64,000 nt of DNA, taken from positions 62,001-126,000 of the forward strand of contig JANQLY010000025.1 of assembly GCA_028280345.1 (NCBI GenBank), written 5' to 3'. Made by a program: the position numbers and the translations under genes. The stretch is from Pseudomonadales bacterium. GTDB taxonomy: Bacteria; Pseudomonadota; Gammaproteobacteria; Pseudomonadales; UBA7239. Positions 34,600 to 44,093 of the stretch are shown here, piece by piece; position 1 is the first letter of the stretch, and every line of letters starts with the position of its first letter. The notes beneath the pieces are model-generated. The model made no database searches. It saw only the letters and a list, made by a program, of their open reading frames with translations, and was not told the DNA's origin.

Positions 34600-37119
34600 T
34601 TAGTTATACTGATAAGCTGGTTGTGACAGCAGGAAAGCCACCATTGCCTGGATCTGGTCTTCTGCATCGGTGTCCGGTTGATAGACCTGATAGATACTCA
34701 TCGTTGCGCTCATATCCAGTTCGTCATCTATTAAATCCAGTGCGGCATTGCGAACAGCGGTATGTTGTGCTGAAGGCAGATCCTCGAGCATCAGCAATTC
34801 CATAAACAGATCGACAATATCGTCATCTTTCGCAATGTAGTTATGGTTAACCAGGCCAACCGCCCAGACAAATTCACCTAGAGGAAATTCGGCAAGAGAG
34901 TTGGTTAATGCGCTGTCATTGGCAGTAATCATGCGCTCCATCATCATGTTGACATTGATCCAGCGTGTGCCATTTTCAGCCCAACCCGTTGGGACCTTGT
35001 TGTCAAACAGCTTCAAACCCATATCTTCAACATCGGCATAGACGACATCGTATTCAGCACCAAAGCCAACGAGGTTGCGCACGATGCTCGTGGCCATTTT
35101 GATCGGATTTTTAATTTTCTGGTTGGCGTAACTGTCGAAGTCAGTATGAATAAACATCACTTCGAGCATGTCCTTGATATCGCCGACGTCTTTGTCAGCG
35201 GTGTCCGTGTGGTTGCGTGTTGCCATAAACGAATCAATGCAGGCATCGGTAATATCAATCAAATCAGGTACACCATCGCCATAGAAACGATTGCTACTAT
35301 CCTGTTCGTCCTGAATATTGTCATTGCCATCCAGATCGTAGATCTGATCCGTGACAAAGTACTTGGTCAGTTTGGAGCAGACGTTGCGAGCGGTGTACTC
35401 ATGTTTGGCAAGAAACTGTAACAGGGCTTCGCCGCGTTTGCATTTGACATCATTGCCGAAGTCGAAACAACCAGTCAGCTCCGATTTGCTACTGTCATAG
35501 CTGTAAGCCGTGTAGTTATTTTCAAAATTGTAAAAAATGCTTACCGGATGGCCATCATCGGTTTCGTCGTCATTGTCAAAGATATCATCGCTGTCATCAA
35601 AGTCGGGAATCGTACTGTGCTTGGTAGTAAAAAATTCGAAGTCCTTGTAGGTCAGGTCATAAGAATCATTGGTATCATCGTTGCCAATACCCCAGCCGGC
35701 GAGTACGCGGGAGACAATCTCAATATCACCGCCATCGACGTCGGTATAACCGCTTTCGGGTGTTAATGTGTGTAGTTCAAGCAATTCGCGACCATAGTCT
35801 TCATTGGGTTTGGTCACGCCACCACTGGTAGCCACTGTCGTATTGAGATAGTTGTGCAGGTAGAACATCATCGACGGGCTGGTCATACTGACACGCAGCA
35901 CATCTTCGAAGGTGGTCATCGCATACTTGCGCAGGTTGTTGTTCTCAATGTACTCGTTTTCAACCCGCTGCTTCTGATTTGGCAGACCGGTGGGGTTGCC
36001 TGCACCAGGTTTGTAGTAAGTGTTGAAATGGTTTTCCCAGAACCAGGTCATTAGCTCGTTAAGCTGGCGATGGGCTGTCAGCATATACACGACTTGAAAT
36101 TCAGTCAGGTGATAGTACTGTGCATTGTGATTAAAATGATCATAGGAATCTGCAAATACAGCATCCGGAGAGGTATAGAAATCAGTAGTCTCTCCACCAG
36201 CTTCAAGCTGCCCGTTAATAGAGTTGGCATCATACGGTGAGCTGTTGTCGAGCCAGTATTCATGGGCAACCCAGGAAGAGCCAAACCAGGCTTCATTAGG
36301 CGTAGAGCTTTTTTCCAGCTGGCTATCGAGAAAGTGTGTGCCGTCAAGTTCGCCACCTGTAGGGGGGTTGTCAACTTCATCGACAGCGTAGCCGAGCATC
36401 TTGATAGGGTCACCACCCCAGGTGGTGCGTGCAATAAGATGGCGCATGCGTTCGCTATAGTCTGAATCAAACTCGTAGTCGAGAATCTCGTCCATGAGTG
36501 GCACAGGTAAGGTGCCGCTGCTATTGCCAAAACGGATTGTGCCATCGGCAAAGGTGACATCATCATAGCCATCGCTGTTCACATCGCTGACAGATGAAAT
36601 CAGGCTTTCCATATCAGCAATCATAAACGGGTAGTAATTGGTATCGGTCTCACTGCCGCCATCGGAGCGAATCAGAAAAGGATCGAGAAAGCTGGCAATA
36701 GTTATTTCAAACAGCATTTCGGTTTTTCCGTCGCCGTCGAAATCGCCGTTATGTAGTTTTACATCACTGCTGCTGACCCATCCGCCAGTACTGACATCAA
36801 CAGGTTGTACAAACTGATAGGTCAGGGCGTCGTTGCCGCTGCCGTCTTTGTGTACCAGTAGCACGATATCGTAGCAGTTGGTGCAAAAAACCGGCACGGT
36901 AATACCAGGACCATTAGTAATGGTCAGGTGTTTGCCGTATTCCGGTTTAAATTTGAGTATTACGTCAGTTTCGTTATTGCCATCGTAATCACCTTGATCG
37001 TAGATGTCGTAGTGATTGGCATCCAGTGAATCCGGTATGTTATCCACGGATAGTGCGAGGGCGGAAGTACTCAAGCTGCAAAATAGTAATGCAACTGTTT
37101 TTCTCAGAGTGTGAACCAT
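34600..37119 (-). CDS. DUF1800 family exported protein with FG-GAP-like head
   Basis: This 839-residue protein has a signal peptide (MVHTLRKTVALLFCSLSTSALA). Residues about 25-230 contain FG-GAP/VCBS-type turns (GDYDGNNETD, GDFDGDGKTE, SDVNSDGYDD). The DUF1800 domain follows from about residue 250 (RMRHLIARTTWGGDP, WFWENHFNTYYKPG, YGRELLELHTL, RVLAGWG). The start at 37119 is preferred over 37191 because AAGGGAG lies ahead and the signal peptide then begins at residue 1. It is the first gene of a four-gene operon with DUF1501 and two small exported proteins. Confidence 0.88.
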   Translation of the reverse strand: MVHTLRKTVALLFCSLSTSALALSVDNIPDSLDANHYDIYDQGDYDGNNETDVILKFKPEYGKHLTITNGPGITVPVFCTNCYDIVLLVHKDGSGNDALTYQFVQPVDVSTGGWVSSSDVKLHNGDFDGDGKTEMLFEITIASFLDPFLIRSDGGSETDTNYYPFMIADMESLISSVSDVNSDGYDDVTFADGTIRFGNSSGTLPVPLMDEILDYEFDSDYSERMRHLIARTTWGGDPIKMLGYAVDEVDNPPTGGELDGTHFLDSQLEKSSTPNEAWFGSSWVAHEYWLDNSSPYDANSINGQLEAGGETTDFYTSPDAVFADSYDHFNHNAQYYHLTEFQVVYMLTAHRQLNELMTWFWENHFNTYYKPGAGNPTGLPNQKQRVENEYIENNNLRKYAMTTFEDVLRVSMTSPSMMFYLHNYLNTTVATSGGVTKPNEDYGRELLELHTLTPESGYTDVDGGDIEIVSRVLAGWGIGNDDTNDSYDLTYKDFEFFTTKHSTIPDFDDSDDIFDNDDETDDGHPVSIFYNFENNYTAYSYDSSKSELTGCFDFGNDVKCKRGEALLQFLAKHEYTARNVCSKLTKYFVTDQIYDLDGNDNIQDEQDSSNRFYGDGVPDLIDITDACIDSFMATRNHTDTADKDVGDIKDMLEVMFIHTDFDSYANQKIKNPIKMATSIVRNLVGFGAEYDVVYADVEDMGLKLFDNKVPTGWAENGTRWINVNMMMERMITANDSALTNSLAEFPLGEFVWAVGLVNHNYIAKDDDIVDLFMELLMLEDLPSAQHTAVRNAALDLIDDELDMSATMSIYQVYQPDTDAEDQIQAMVAFLLSQPAYQYN

Positions 37120-37544
37120 ACGCGTAGCTCCCTTGCTGTTGATTGGGTGAAAAGGCACAGCACAGACATTACTGCGTAAGACAGAATGCACTGAGACTGT
37201 TATCGAATATAAAAAGTTATGGGTTTTCGTTAGAAGAAGGGCTGTTTACACATCATGGAAACTCCTTTTTTCATTAGATCGTTTTTCATTATTGTAAGTT
37301 GGCGCGTTCTTTTTGTACCTTTACACATTTACATCCCTGGCGCGCTACGTGTTACAACATATTATTACAGCAAAATGAAAGATACCGGTAAATGACTTTG
37401 TTTGTAAACTGTTAAAAAACGTAAAATAAAAAAATTTATAAAAACTGTGAAGTATGTTTATTTTTCATTTCCAATGGCCTGACTCTATAGCAGGGAATAT
37501 AGACTGAATAATAAAAAGGCTTTGTATGTTCTGTTATGTGCAAT
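37120..37544. promoter_or_regulatory. AT-rich gap upstream of the DUF1800 operon
   Basis: This 425-base stretch lies between the second MMPL gene and DUF1800, both on the minus strand. It is very AT-rich with A- and T-runs and must hold the operon's promoter. I cannot assign -35/-10 boxes with confidence and see no gene or RNA in it. Confidence 0.4.
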
Positions 37545-39992
37545 CTAGTTGGTATTTGCGGCTTGGTGCGATAAATCAGCTCTGGTGTTTATGTCAGCCG
37601 TGGGTTCAGCTTCCGGGCCAAATGGTTTGGTTAGCAGAATGATTGCGGGCATGACAAAGAAATCTGCAACCAGTGCAATAAAAATGGTCATTGCAAGCAG
37701 AATGCCAAACCAGAACTGGCTGTCCATTTGTGAGACGCAATTTACCGAAAAGCCACAGATAAGCACAATAGAAGTAATTAAAAGCGCGCGGCCAACATCG
37801 GACATCGCAGCGATTAGTGCTTCGTTATAGTTTTTACGCTTGTGGAATTCGTGTTGCAGGCGAGTCAGCATGTGAATGGTATCGTCTACTGCGATACCAA
37901 TGGCAATCGGAGCGATTAGCAACTTCATGTAGTCCAGATATACGCCGAGCCAGCCGATCAACCCTACTGTGAGAACCGCAGGAGCAACATTTGGAATCAT
38001 GCTGATCATGCCAACTTTAATTGAACGAAAGATAAAGCACATCAATGCGGCAATAACAACAAAGGCGAGCCCAACACCCTGTAGCTGGCTCAGGGTGATG
38101 TAATCCATGAGCTGTATCCAAAGCGAGCCAATACCGGTGAATTCGTTAGTGGTGTGAGTGAAAGGGTGTTCCATTTCGTACTGGTCGAGAACCTCTTTGA
38201 GTTCGGCGACCTTACTGCTGTTGGTTAATTCGACACGGATTTCCAGATTGGCGCGTGAATAATCGGGTGACATAAATTCGCTGATTTCGTTGCCGCCGGA
38301 TAGCTCATAGAAAAACAGGTATTGGGCAATCAGCTCACGGGATTCAGGGATTTTGTAATAGGCCGGATCACCCTCGTGAAAGTTCTGGTTAATCTCCTTG
38401 ATCAGATCAACAATGGAGTAGGTTTTCTTCACCATCGGTGTTTGCTGATCGACAAAGGCTTGAAAGCGCTCAATTTCCCTGAGTACTTCGGGATTTTTGA
38501 TGCCTTCCGCTTCGCCGCTGTCAAACAGATAAATGATCGAGCCGATACCGCCCATGGTGTCGTCGACAAACTCCGTGGTTACCCGAATCGGCACATCTTC
38601 GGAAAAATCCAGTAAGAAATTGGAGTCGACTTCAACTTTGGTCAGGCCCACACCGGCGCCAACGAAAACACCCAGTGATACCAATAAAATTTGTTTTGGA
38701 TAACGGATATTAAAATGCGCAATGCCTTTAAGTATTTTTGTCAGCCAGGGATTGCTTGAAGACTTGCTGATTTTTTCCGGATTCTGAGGTTTGCCAAAAG
38801 ACAGAAAAAACGTGAGCAACGTAATCGATAAAAAGAATGCGGCAAGTACCGAGAGGCTGGTGTATATCGCCATATGGGCGATGGTTTTGATCGGCGAAAT
38901 TGACAGGGCAATAAAACCTGCTGCAGTTGTCAAGCTGGTTAGCAGGCACGGCGCGCCGACAAGATGCAGGGTTTCCTGAATCGCTTTTTGGCGATCCTGA
39001 TATTGCGCATAATAAATTCTGAATTCGGAGATAATATGTACTGCGTGGGCTGTGCCGATTGCTGCGAGCAGGGTGGGGACCATGCCAAACATCATGTCGA
39101 TATCCCAGCCGACGAGGCTGATAAAGCCCACGGTAATCAGAATGGATAAAAAGACAATTGCCAATGGGCCTATCATGCCAATAAAGCTGCGGAAGAAAAA
39201 CAGCAGAATAAAACCGATAACGGCAAAGCTGATGAGCATGGAAGTACCCATATCTGCCATCACGATACGGTTGTAGACACTGTTTAGTGGGACATCGCCG
39301 GATACATAGAAGTTAATATCAGCATAGCGTTCTTCGTTGAGAATGTTCATCAATGCGGTGTCGCTGACCTGCGGATAAACATTTTCCAGACCGTCACCAC
39401 CTTCCGGATCGAGGCGGATTTCATCAATCGGATCAATACTCGACTTGTCCATATCGATGCGAATTGCACCGAACTTGCGATCTTCGGTGACATAGCCGCC
39501 GATATACATGGGGCGCGCCATAAACTGCTCGGCGAAGTCCTGCATCTGTTCGCGGGTTTCCGGAAAATCATCCATCAGTTCGATGACGTCCAGCCCATCT
39601 TCTATCGGAACCAGCACCTCCGAGTTAGCGATACTGTTGGCTTCCTTGACAAACGGTACTTCGGTTTCGAAGCGCTCTGTGAGTTCTCCGATACGTGCCA
39701 TGAGCTCCAGATCAAATACCCCGTCTTCGAGGTGGCTCGCGTCGTAGAGAATGTAAACAATTTCGTCGGAGCCAAAATCCTCGCGATACTGTAAATAGGC
39801 AGCATAGCCCGGGTCGCTGATATCGAAATAGGCATCAAAACTGTTGTTAACGCGCACGCTGCTTGCAAGTACCAGACTGCCAACCAGAATAGCGACACAA
39901 AAAGCAAAAATCGGCCAGCGATTGCGCAGCGACCACACGCCGACATTCGCGAAGACTTCGTTAAGGTAGGTGACGGTGTTTTTCCGTGTCAT
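37545..39992 (-). CDS. RND/MMPL-family exporter
   Basis: This 815-residue exporter has the same two-repeat plan as the one at 19868: AIGTAHAVHIISEFRIYYA, GIAVDDTIHMLTRLQHEFH and SLTTAAGFIALSISPIKT. Twelve TM helices and two large periplasmic loops (the first about residues 55-240) are evident. It is likely to move a lipid or hydrophobic small molecule across the inner membrane. It is divergent from the Baeyer-Villiger monooxygenase, so the two may share a regulator. Confidence 0.9.
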   Translation of the reverse strand: MTRKNTVTYLNEVFANVGVWSLRNRWPIFAFCVAILVGSLVLASSVRVNNSFDAYFDISDPGYAAYLQYREDFGSDEIVYILYDASHLEDGVFDLELMARIGELTERFETEVPFVKEANSIANSEVLVPIEDGLDVIELMDDFPETREQMQDFAEQFMARPMYIGGYVTEDRKFGAIRIDMDKSSIDPIDEIRLDPEGGDGLENVYPQVSDTALMNILNEERYADINFYVSGDVPLNSVYNRIVMADMGTSMLISFAVIGFILLFFFRSFIGMIGPLAIVFLSILITVGFISLVGWDIDMMFGMVPTLLAAIGTAHAVHIISEFRIYYAQYQDRQKAIQETLHLVGAPCLLTSLTTAAGFIALSISPIKTIAHMAIYTSLSVLAAFFLSITLLTFFLSFGKPQNPEKISKSSSNPWLTKILKGIAHFNIRYPKQILLVSLGVFVGAGVGLTKVEVDSNFLLDFSEDVPIRVTTEFVDDTMGGIGSIIYLFDSGEAEGIKNPEVLREIERFQAFVDQQTPMVKKTYSIVDLIKEINQNFHEGDPAYYKIPESRELIAQYLFFYELSGGNEISEFMSPDYSRANLEIRVELTNSSKVAELKEVLDQYEMEHPFTHTTNEFTGIGSLWIQLMDYITLSQLQGVGLAFVVIAALMCFIFRSIKVGMISMIPNVAPAVLTVGLIGWLGVYLDYMKLLIAPIAIGIAVDDTIHMLTRLQHEFHKRKNYNEALIAAMSDVGRALLITSIVLICGFSVNCVSQMDSQFWFGILLAMTIFIALVADFFVMPAIILLTKPFGPEAEPTADINTRADLSHQAANTN

Positions 39993-40366
39993 ATTTATTG
40001 GCTGTACTGGCTATTTAACGTAAAAACAGCCTGCTTTCGCGTTTTCTTATTGTGGTGTAAACAGGAAATCAAAGCTGTAAAAGCAGCGCTAGTACACCAC
40101 TACTGACGAAGGCATGGCATAGGTGGTTTCCGCAGCCGAAATCCGCTGCTTTCAGTAGCGAGAGACGGTCAGGGTTTCTGTCGTAAAATATAGTGCCTCT
40201 TAAAAGATATGGATAATACAGCTATAAATATTATTTGATTCAGGTCAAATCAGGAGAAGGAAGTTACTGCCTGACGTAAAATATCAACTTCGCGGCTTTT
40301 TGCGACATTCTGGCAGAGGCTTGGCAGACTTATTCTGTGCCCGACCTTACTTTTCGGGAGCAGACT
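39993..40366. promoter_or_regulatory. Divergent MMPL/monooxygenase promoter region
   Basis: This 374-base region has no supported gene. ATTTGA-N6-TCAAAT at 40233-40250 is a possible operator, and the sequence around 40201-40235 is AT-rich. Nothing else was recognised. Confidence 0.4.
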
Positions 40367-41887
40367 ATGCGAACAGATCGACAAAACCCATCCGTCATTA
40401 TCATTGGCGCTGGTATGACCGGTATCCAACTGGTGATTAAACTGCGTGAAGCGGGTATTACTGATATTACCGTGCTGGAAAAAAAGGAAAGTATGGGAGG
40501 TACCTGGCGCGAAAACACCTACCCTGGAGTGGCCTGTGATGTGCCTTCTCACGCTTACACCTATTCGTTTGAGCTGAATCCGGAGTGGAGTAACTACTTT
40601 CCGGGAGGCGATGAAATCTATCAGTATTTTGAAAAAGTATTTTATAAATACGGGGTTAACTACTGTACTCGCTTTAACGAAAAAGTGACCAGTTGTGTAT
40701 TTGATGAGCAAACGCAGCGCTGGACCGTTACCACCGAAAAGGGAGAGGTGTTACAGGCGGACTTATTGTTTTCCGCCACGGGCATCCTACATGAACCGGT
40801 AATCCCGGATTTTCCCGGGCTGGATCGTTTTGCGGGTAAGATGTTTCATACCGCTCGCTGGGATAACGACTACGATATGGGGGGCAAAAAAGTAAGTGTC
40901 ATTGGAGTGGGTTCCAGTGCGGTACAGTTGATTCCCGAGATTATTGATACACCGGGCACCAAAGTCACGGTCTTTCAACGTACCCCGCAGTGGATTGTCA
41001 GTCTCAAAGACCGTGTGTTCACTGAAAAAGACAAAGAGCGTTTTCGTCGCCAGCCCTGGCGTATGAAATGGATTCGCGAGTTGTCGCTGTTTTCCTATCG
41101 GCAAAATACGGCAGCTCTAACCGGGGACAGTCTGTTCAACAAAATTATGCATCGCATCATGGCGCGTATTGCCCGCAAAAACCTTGAGTCCAGTGTGCGA
41201 GACCCACTGCTGCGTGCCAAACTCACACCGGATTATAAATTCGGCTGCAAGCGAGTCGTGATTAACAGTACCTTCTATGAAGCGATTCAAAAACCCAATG
41301 CGCAATTGGTGACAGAAGGTATCGATCACTTTACGGAACAGGGCATTGTAACCAGTGATGGCGTTCATCATCAATTTGATGTCATTGTACTTGCGACTGG
41401 CTTCAATCCAGCAGCGTTTATGCGGCCGATGACGTTTCTTGGCCGAGAGGGGCTATCGATCAATGAAGCATGGGAGAGAAAGATCCAGGCCTATCGCTCG
41501 ATTTGTCTGCCGGGTTTCCCGAACTTCTTTTTGATGCTCGGGCCGAATTCACCGATTGGTAATTACTCAGTGATTGAAATGAGTGAATTGCAGAGTGATT
41601 ATGCGATTAAGCTGGTTAAACACTGGCAAAAAGGCCAGATCAATACAATTGAAGCAAGTCTCGAAGCCATGCAGCGCTGGTGTGCAATGTTGAAACACAA
41701 CATGAAAAAAACTGTTTGGACCAGCGGCTGCCAGAGCTGGTACCTGGACGCGGATGGCGATGCACTGGCTTGGCCGGATAACTGGAATAACTGGGTTGAG
41801 GCGATGCGTGAACCCAATCTCAATGATTTTCTTGCAGAATCATCCGAGGCGGTAATACGTGAAGAAGTGTTGTCGGATGCGGCGTAA
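40367..41887 (+). CDS. Flavin-containing Baeyer-Villiger monooxygenase
   Basis: This 506-residue protein has an FAD Rossmann motif GAGMTG (14-19), the Baeyer-Villiger fingerprint FAGKMFHTARWD (155-166, F-x-G-x3-H-x3-W-D), and an NADPH Rossmann motif GVGSSA (180-185). It inserts oxygen next to a ketone to make an ester or lactone, using NADPH and O2, in the cytoplasm. In this lipid/steroid context it may attack a ring or side-chain ketone. GGGAG six bases before ATG 40367 decides the start over the GTG at 40337. Confidence 0.9.
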   Translation: MRTDRQNPSVIIIGAGMTGIQLVIKLREAGITDITVLEKKESMGGTWRENTYPGVACDVPSHAYTYSFELNPEWSNYFPGGDEIYQYFEKVFYKYGVNYCTRFNEKVTSCVFDEQTQRWTVTTEKGEVLQADLLFSATGILHEPVIPDFPGLDRFAGKMFHTARWDNDYDMGGKKVSVIGVGSSAVQLIPEIIDTPGTKVTVFQRTPQWIVSLKDRVFTEKDKERFRRQPWRMKWIRELSLFSYRQNTAALTGDSLFNKIMHRIMARIARKNLESSVRDPLLRAKLTPDYKFGCKRVVINSTFYEAIQKPNAQLVTEGIDHFTEQGIVTSDGVHHQFDVIVLATGFNPAAFMRPMTFLGREGLSINEAWERKIQAYRSICLPGFPNFFLMLGPNSPIGNYSVIEMSELQSDYAIKLVKHWQKGQINTIEASLEAMQRWCAMLKHNMKKTVWTSGCQSWYLDADGDALAWPDNWNNWVEAMREPNLNDFLAESSEAVIREEVLSDAA

Positions 41888-41999
41888 AAATAGCAGCTCC
41901 TTTCCTGGTGTGTTATCGAAAACTGCTTTTTGAGATTGTCTTAGTAGCGGGCTGGTAGTAAGCTCGATTTTTGCCGGAGTTTATTAGTAGTTTGAATTC

Positions 42000-42022
42000 A
42001 AGGCCGCAACAGCGGCCTTTTT
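42000..42022 (+). terminator. Terminator just ahead of the next gene's ribosome site
   Basis: AAGGCCGC and GCGGCCTT (loop AACA) are followed by a T-run. It ends 17 bases before ATG 42039, and the CAGGAG ribosome site follows directly. It may end the monooxygenase transcript or attenuate the next gene. Confidence 0.8.
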
Positions 42023-42038
42023 CTTTCAGGAGCAGAAA

Positions 42039-43112
42039 ATGAAACATTTTTTAGTGCTGCTATGCACATTTATTTTGAGTGCGCAGGCAATTTCTGATGA
42101 GGTTTTGAAATTGGAAATTGCAGGTTATAAAGTTGATCGAGTGCGCGCATTATTTGACGGGAAGGTAGATATTGATGGCGTGGAGGCCAATTTCCATCAG
42201 GCTGGTATTGGTGACCTGAATACAGAGCTCTTTGTTGGCGGACAGAAGTATGATGTGACTGAAGTTGGCTTGCATCCCTATATTCTCGCTGTAGCGAATG
42301 ATGGGTTTGATGACTATCAGTTGCTGCCGATTTTCCCAATTCGAGTATTCAGACATAAAAGCATCTTTATTCGTACTGATAGAGGAATCACCGGCCCCCA
42401 GGACTTGAAAGGCAAAACGATTGCCACAGCCGGATTCTCTTCAACATCATTAACGTGGATTCGCGGTATCCTGGAGGATGAATATGGTGTTAAACCTTCT
42501 GATATTAATTGGGTGTTGGCGCGTAAAGACTCGTCTGCTGAAGCCGCAGGAAAAGTTTCTAAAAACGAGTCCATAGTACCTGAAGGACTAAAGGTAGAGT
42601 ATGGGCCAGAGGGATTAAGTGAATCTGATTTGCTAGCTGAAGGTATTGTTGATGCGGTATTTCATGCCGCCGAGCCCCAGGCTTACATTGATGGCCATCC
42701 AAAAATTGCCCGTTTGTTTCCCGACTCCATAACTGTTGAGCAAGCTTATTTTGCAAAGACCGGGATATTTCCTATTATGCATGCTGTTGCTATACGTAAA
42801 ACGCTGCTGGAAAAGCACCCGGCGTTGGCCGCAAAGATTTTCGAAGCTTATAGCCTGTCAAAACAGGAAGATTTCAAAGCTATGGATTTAGGTTGGGCAT
42901 TTAATTCCCTGCCTTGGTATCCGCAGGTTTTGGAAGAAACACGGAGAACAATGGGCAGAGATTTTTGGCCGTATGGAATAGATAGAAACAAGAAGGCCCT
43001 GGAGACGTTGCTAAACTATTCCTATAAACAAAAGCTAAGCGATAAAAAGTTAAGCATTAACGATTTGTTTGGTGTTTATCAGAATCTGGAAGAGAATAGC
43101 GAAGAAAATTAA
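42039..43112 (+). CDS. Exported Pht5/NMT1-like periplasmic-binding-fold protein
   Basis: This 357-residue protein has a clear signal peptide (MKHFLVLLCTFILSAQAISDE). The body matches the 4,5-dihydroxyphthalate decarboxylase-like branch of the NMT1/periplasmic-binding fold: YKVDRVRALFDGKVDIDGV, YDVTEVGLHPYI, LPIFPIRVFRHKSIFI, DLKGKTIATAGFSSTSLTWIRGILEDEYGV. Family enzymes are cytoplasmic, so the export signal suggests a solute-binding receptor. No ABC permease or TRAP gene is adjacent. Base composition looks more AT-rich than its neighbours. Confidence 0.78.
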   Translation: MKHFLVLLCTFILSAQAISDEVLKLEIAGYKVDRVRALFDGKVDIDGVEANFHQAGIGDLNTELFVGGQKYDVTEVGLHPYILAVANDGFDDYQLLPIFPIRVFRHKSIFIRTDRGITGPQDLKGKTIATAGFSSTSLTWIRGILEDEYGVKPSDINWVLARKDSSAEAAGKVSKNESIVPEGLKVEYGPEGLSESDLLAEGIVDAVFHAAEPQAYIDGHPKIARLFPDSITVEQAYFAKTGIFPIMHAVAIRKTLLEKHPALAAKIFEAYSLSKQEDFKAMDLGWAFNSLPWYPQVLEETRRTMGRDFWPYGIDRNKKALETLLNYSYKQKLSDKKLSINDLFGVYQNLEENSEEN

Positions 43113-43176
43113 ATAAAACTTTAATGAGTCGTATAATGTAGGCAAGAAGTATGCAATACCTTTAAGGCTTTCCGGG

Positions 43177-43989
43177 TTAGCTTTTCAGACAAGCTTGTAC
43201 CAGTTTGAGTTTGCTCATGGCAAATCCGGTAAACAATGAAACACTGTCTTCGCGCCCCAGGATGTTCCTTGCGATAGCGCGCGGTGATAATCCGGTGTTG
43301 TGTAGATGCTGTACCTCATCGCGCAGTGTGACGAGAAAATCCCGCTTGCTTTTGAGCGCTTCCCGACCTTCGGCGATATAGCCGCGATGCGCGCAAAACA
43401 GTTCCTTGAAATCGAGCTCAAGTGCAGCATTCAGGCTATTAATCTGCTGCGCAATATTCTCTTCCTGGTAGGCGTAACGTACTTGACTGGAAACATAGAG
43501 GTCGCCAGAAAAAAGCCAGCCTTCGTTCGGTTCATAAAATGTGGTCATATCATCGGAGTGGCCAGGCATATGCGATGGCTGTAATACGCGCCCGTTATCG
43601 AGATGAAATTGTTCGCCAAAATCCGAAGGTTGTGCAACGGTGGCTGTTCCAAAAATAAATTTGCTCGTCAGTGTTTGGGAAAAGCCGTGACGGATTCTGT
43701 CATGGTTGTTAGTGTGACTTTGTATAACGGAATTAAAACACTGCTGAAGATGTCCGCAGTTGCCGCTGTGATCCTCGTGATAGTGGGTTAACAGGGCGTG
43801 TTTTACAGTGCGCTCTGATAAGTACTGTTTAATCGTTTTCCATTCGCGGGTTGGCCCGGTATCAATAATGGTGTCGCCAAGGCGATAGATAATGCAGGAA
43901 GTATTGATGCGGTAGTTGCCTTTGGATGACATTTTTCCGACACGAATACCTTCAACAGCGGGGTGATCGATTTTATGAATCAGGGGCAT
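43177..43989 (-). CDS. Metallo-beta-lactamase-fold hydrolase
   Basis: This 270-residue protein has the zinc motif HYHEDH in ALLTHYHEDHSGNCG, a later metal ligand in SHMPGHSDDM, and FSGDLYVSS. These are typical of glyoxalase-II-like MBL hydrolases, which cleave thioesters, lactones or esters. A lactonase or acyl-CoA thioesterase role would fit next to a monooxygenase and a racemase, but is unproven. It is divergent from the racemase. Confidence 0.87.
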   Translation of the reverse strand: MPLIHKIDHPAVEGIRVGKMSSKGNYRINTSCIIYRLGDTIIDTGPTREWKTIKQYLSERTVKHALLTHYHEDHSGNCGHLQQCFNSVIQSHTNNHDRIRHGFSQTLTSKFIFGTATVAQPSDFGEQFHLDNGRVLQPSHMPGHSDDMTTFYEPNEGWLFSGDLYVSSQVRYAYQEENIAQQINSLNAALELDFKELFCAHRGYIAEGREALKSKRDFLVTLRDEVQHLHNTGLSPRAIARNILGREDSVSLFTGFAMSKLKLVQACLKS

Positions 43990-44093
43990 AAAAAGCGTGT
44001 TGGCAAGGGGGCAGCCGGAAAAGAAAAAGGATTTTATCTATGGGGGTGGCTGCTGTAAAGTTAGCGCTTTGTAGTGATTCAGGTAGAAGTAAC

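Noticed and set aside
19868..39992. The two MMPL genes considered as a duplicated segment
   Set aside because: They share family motifs only; surrounding genes differ and the proteins diverge widely.
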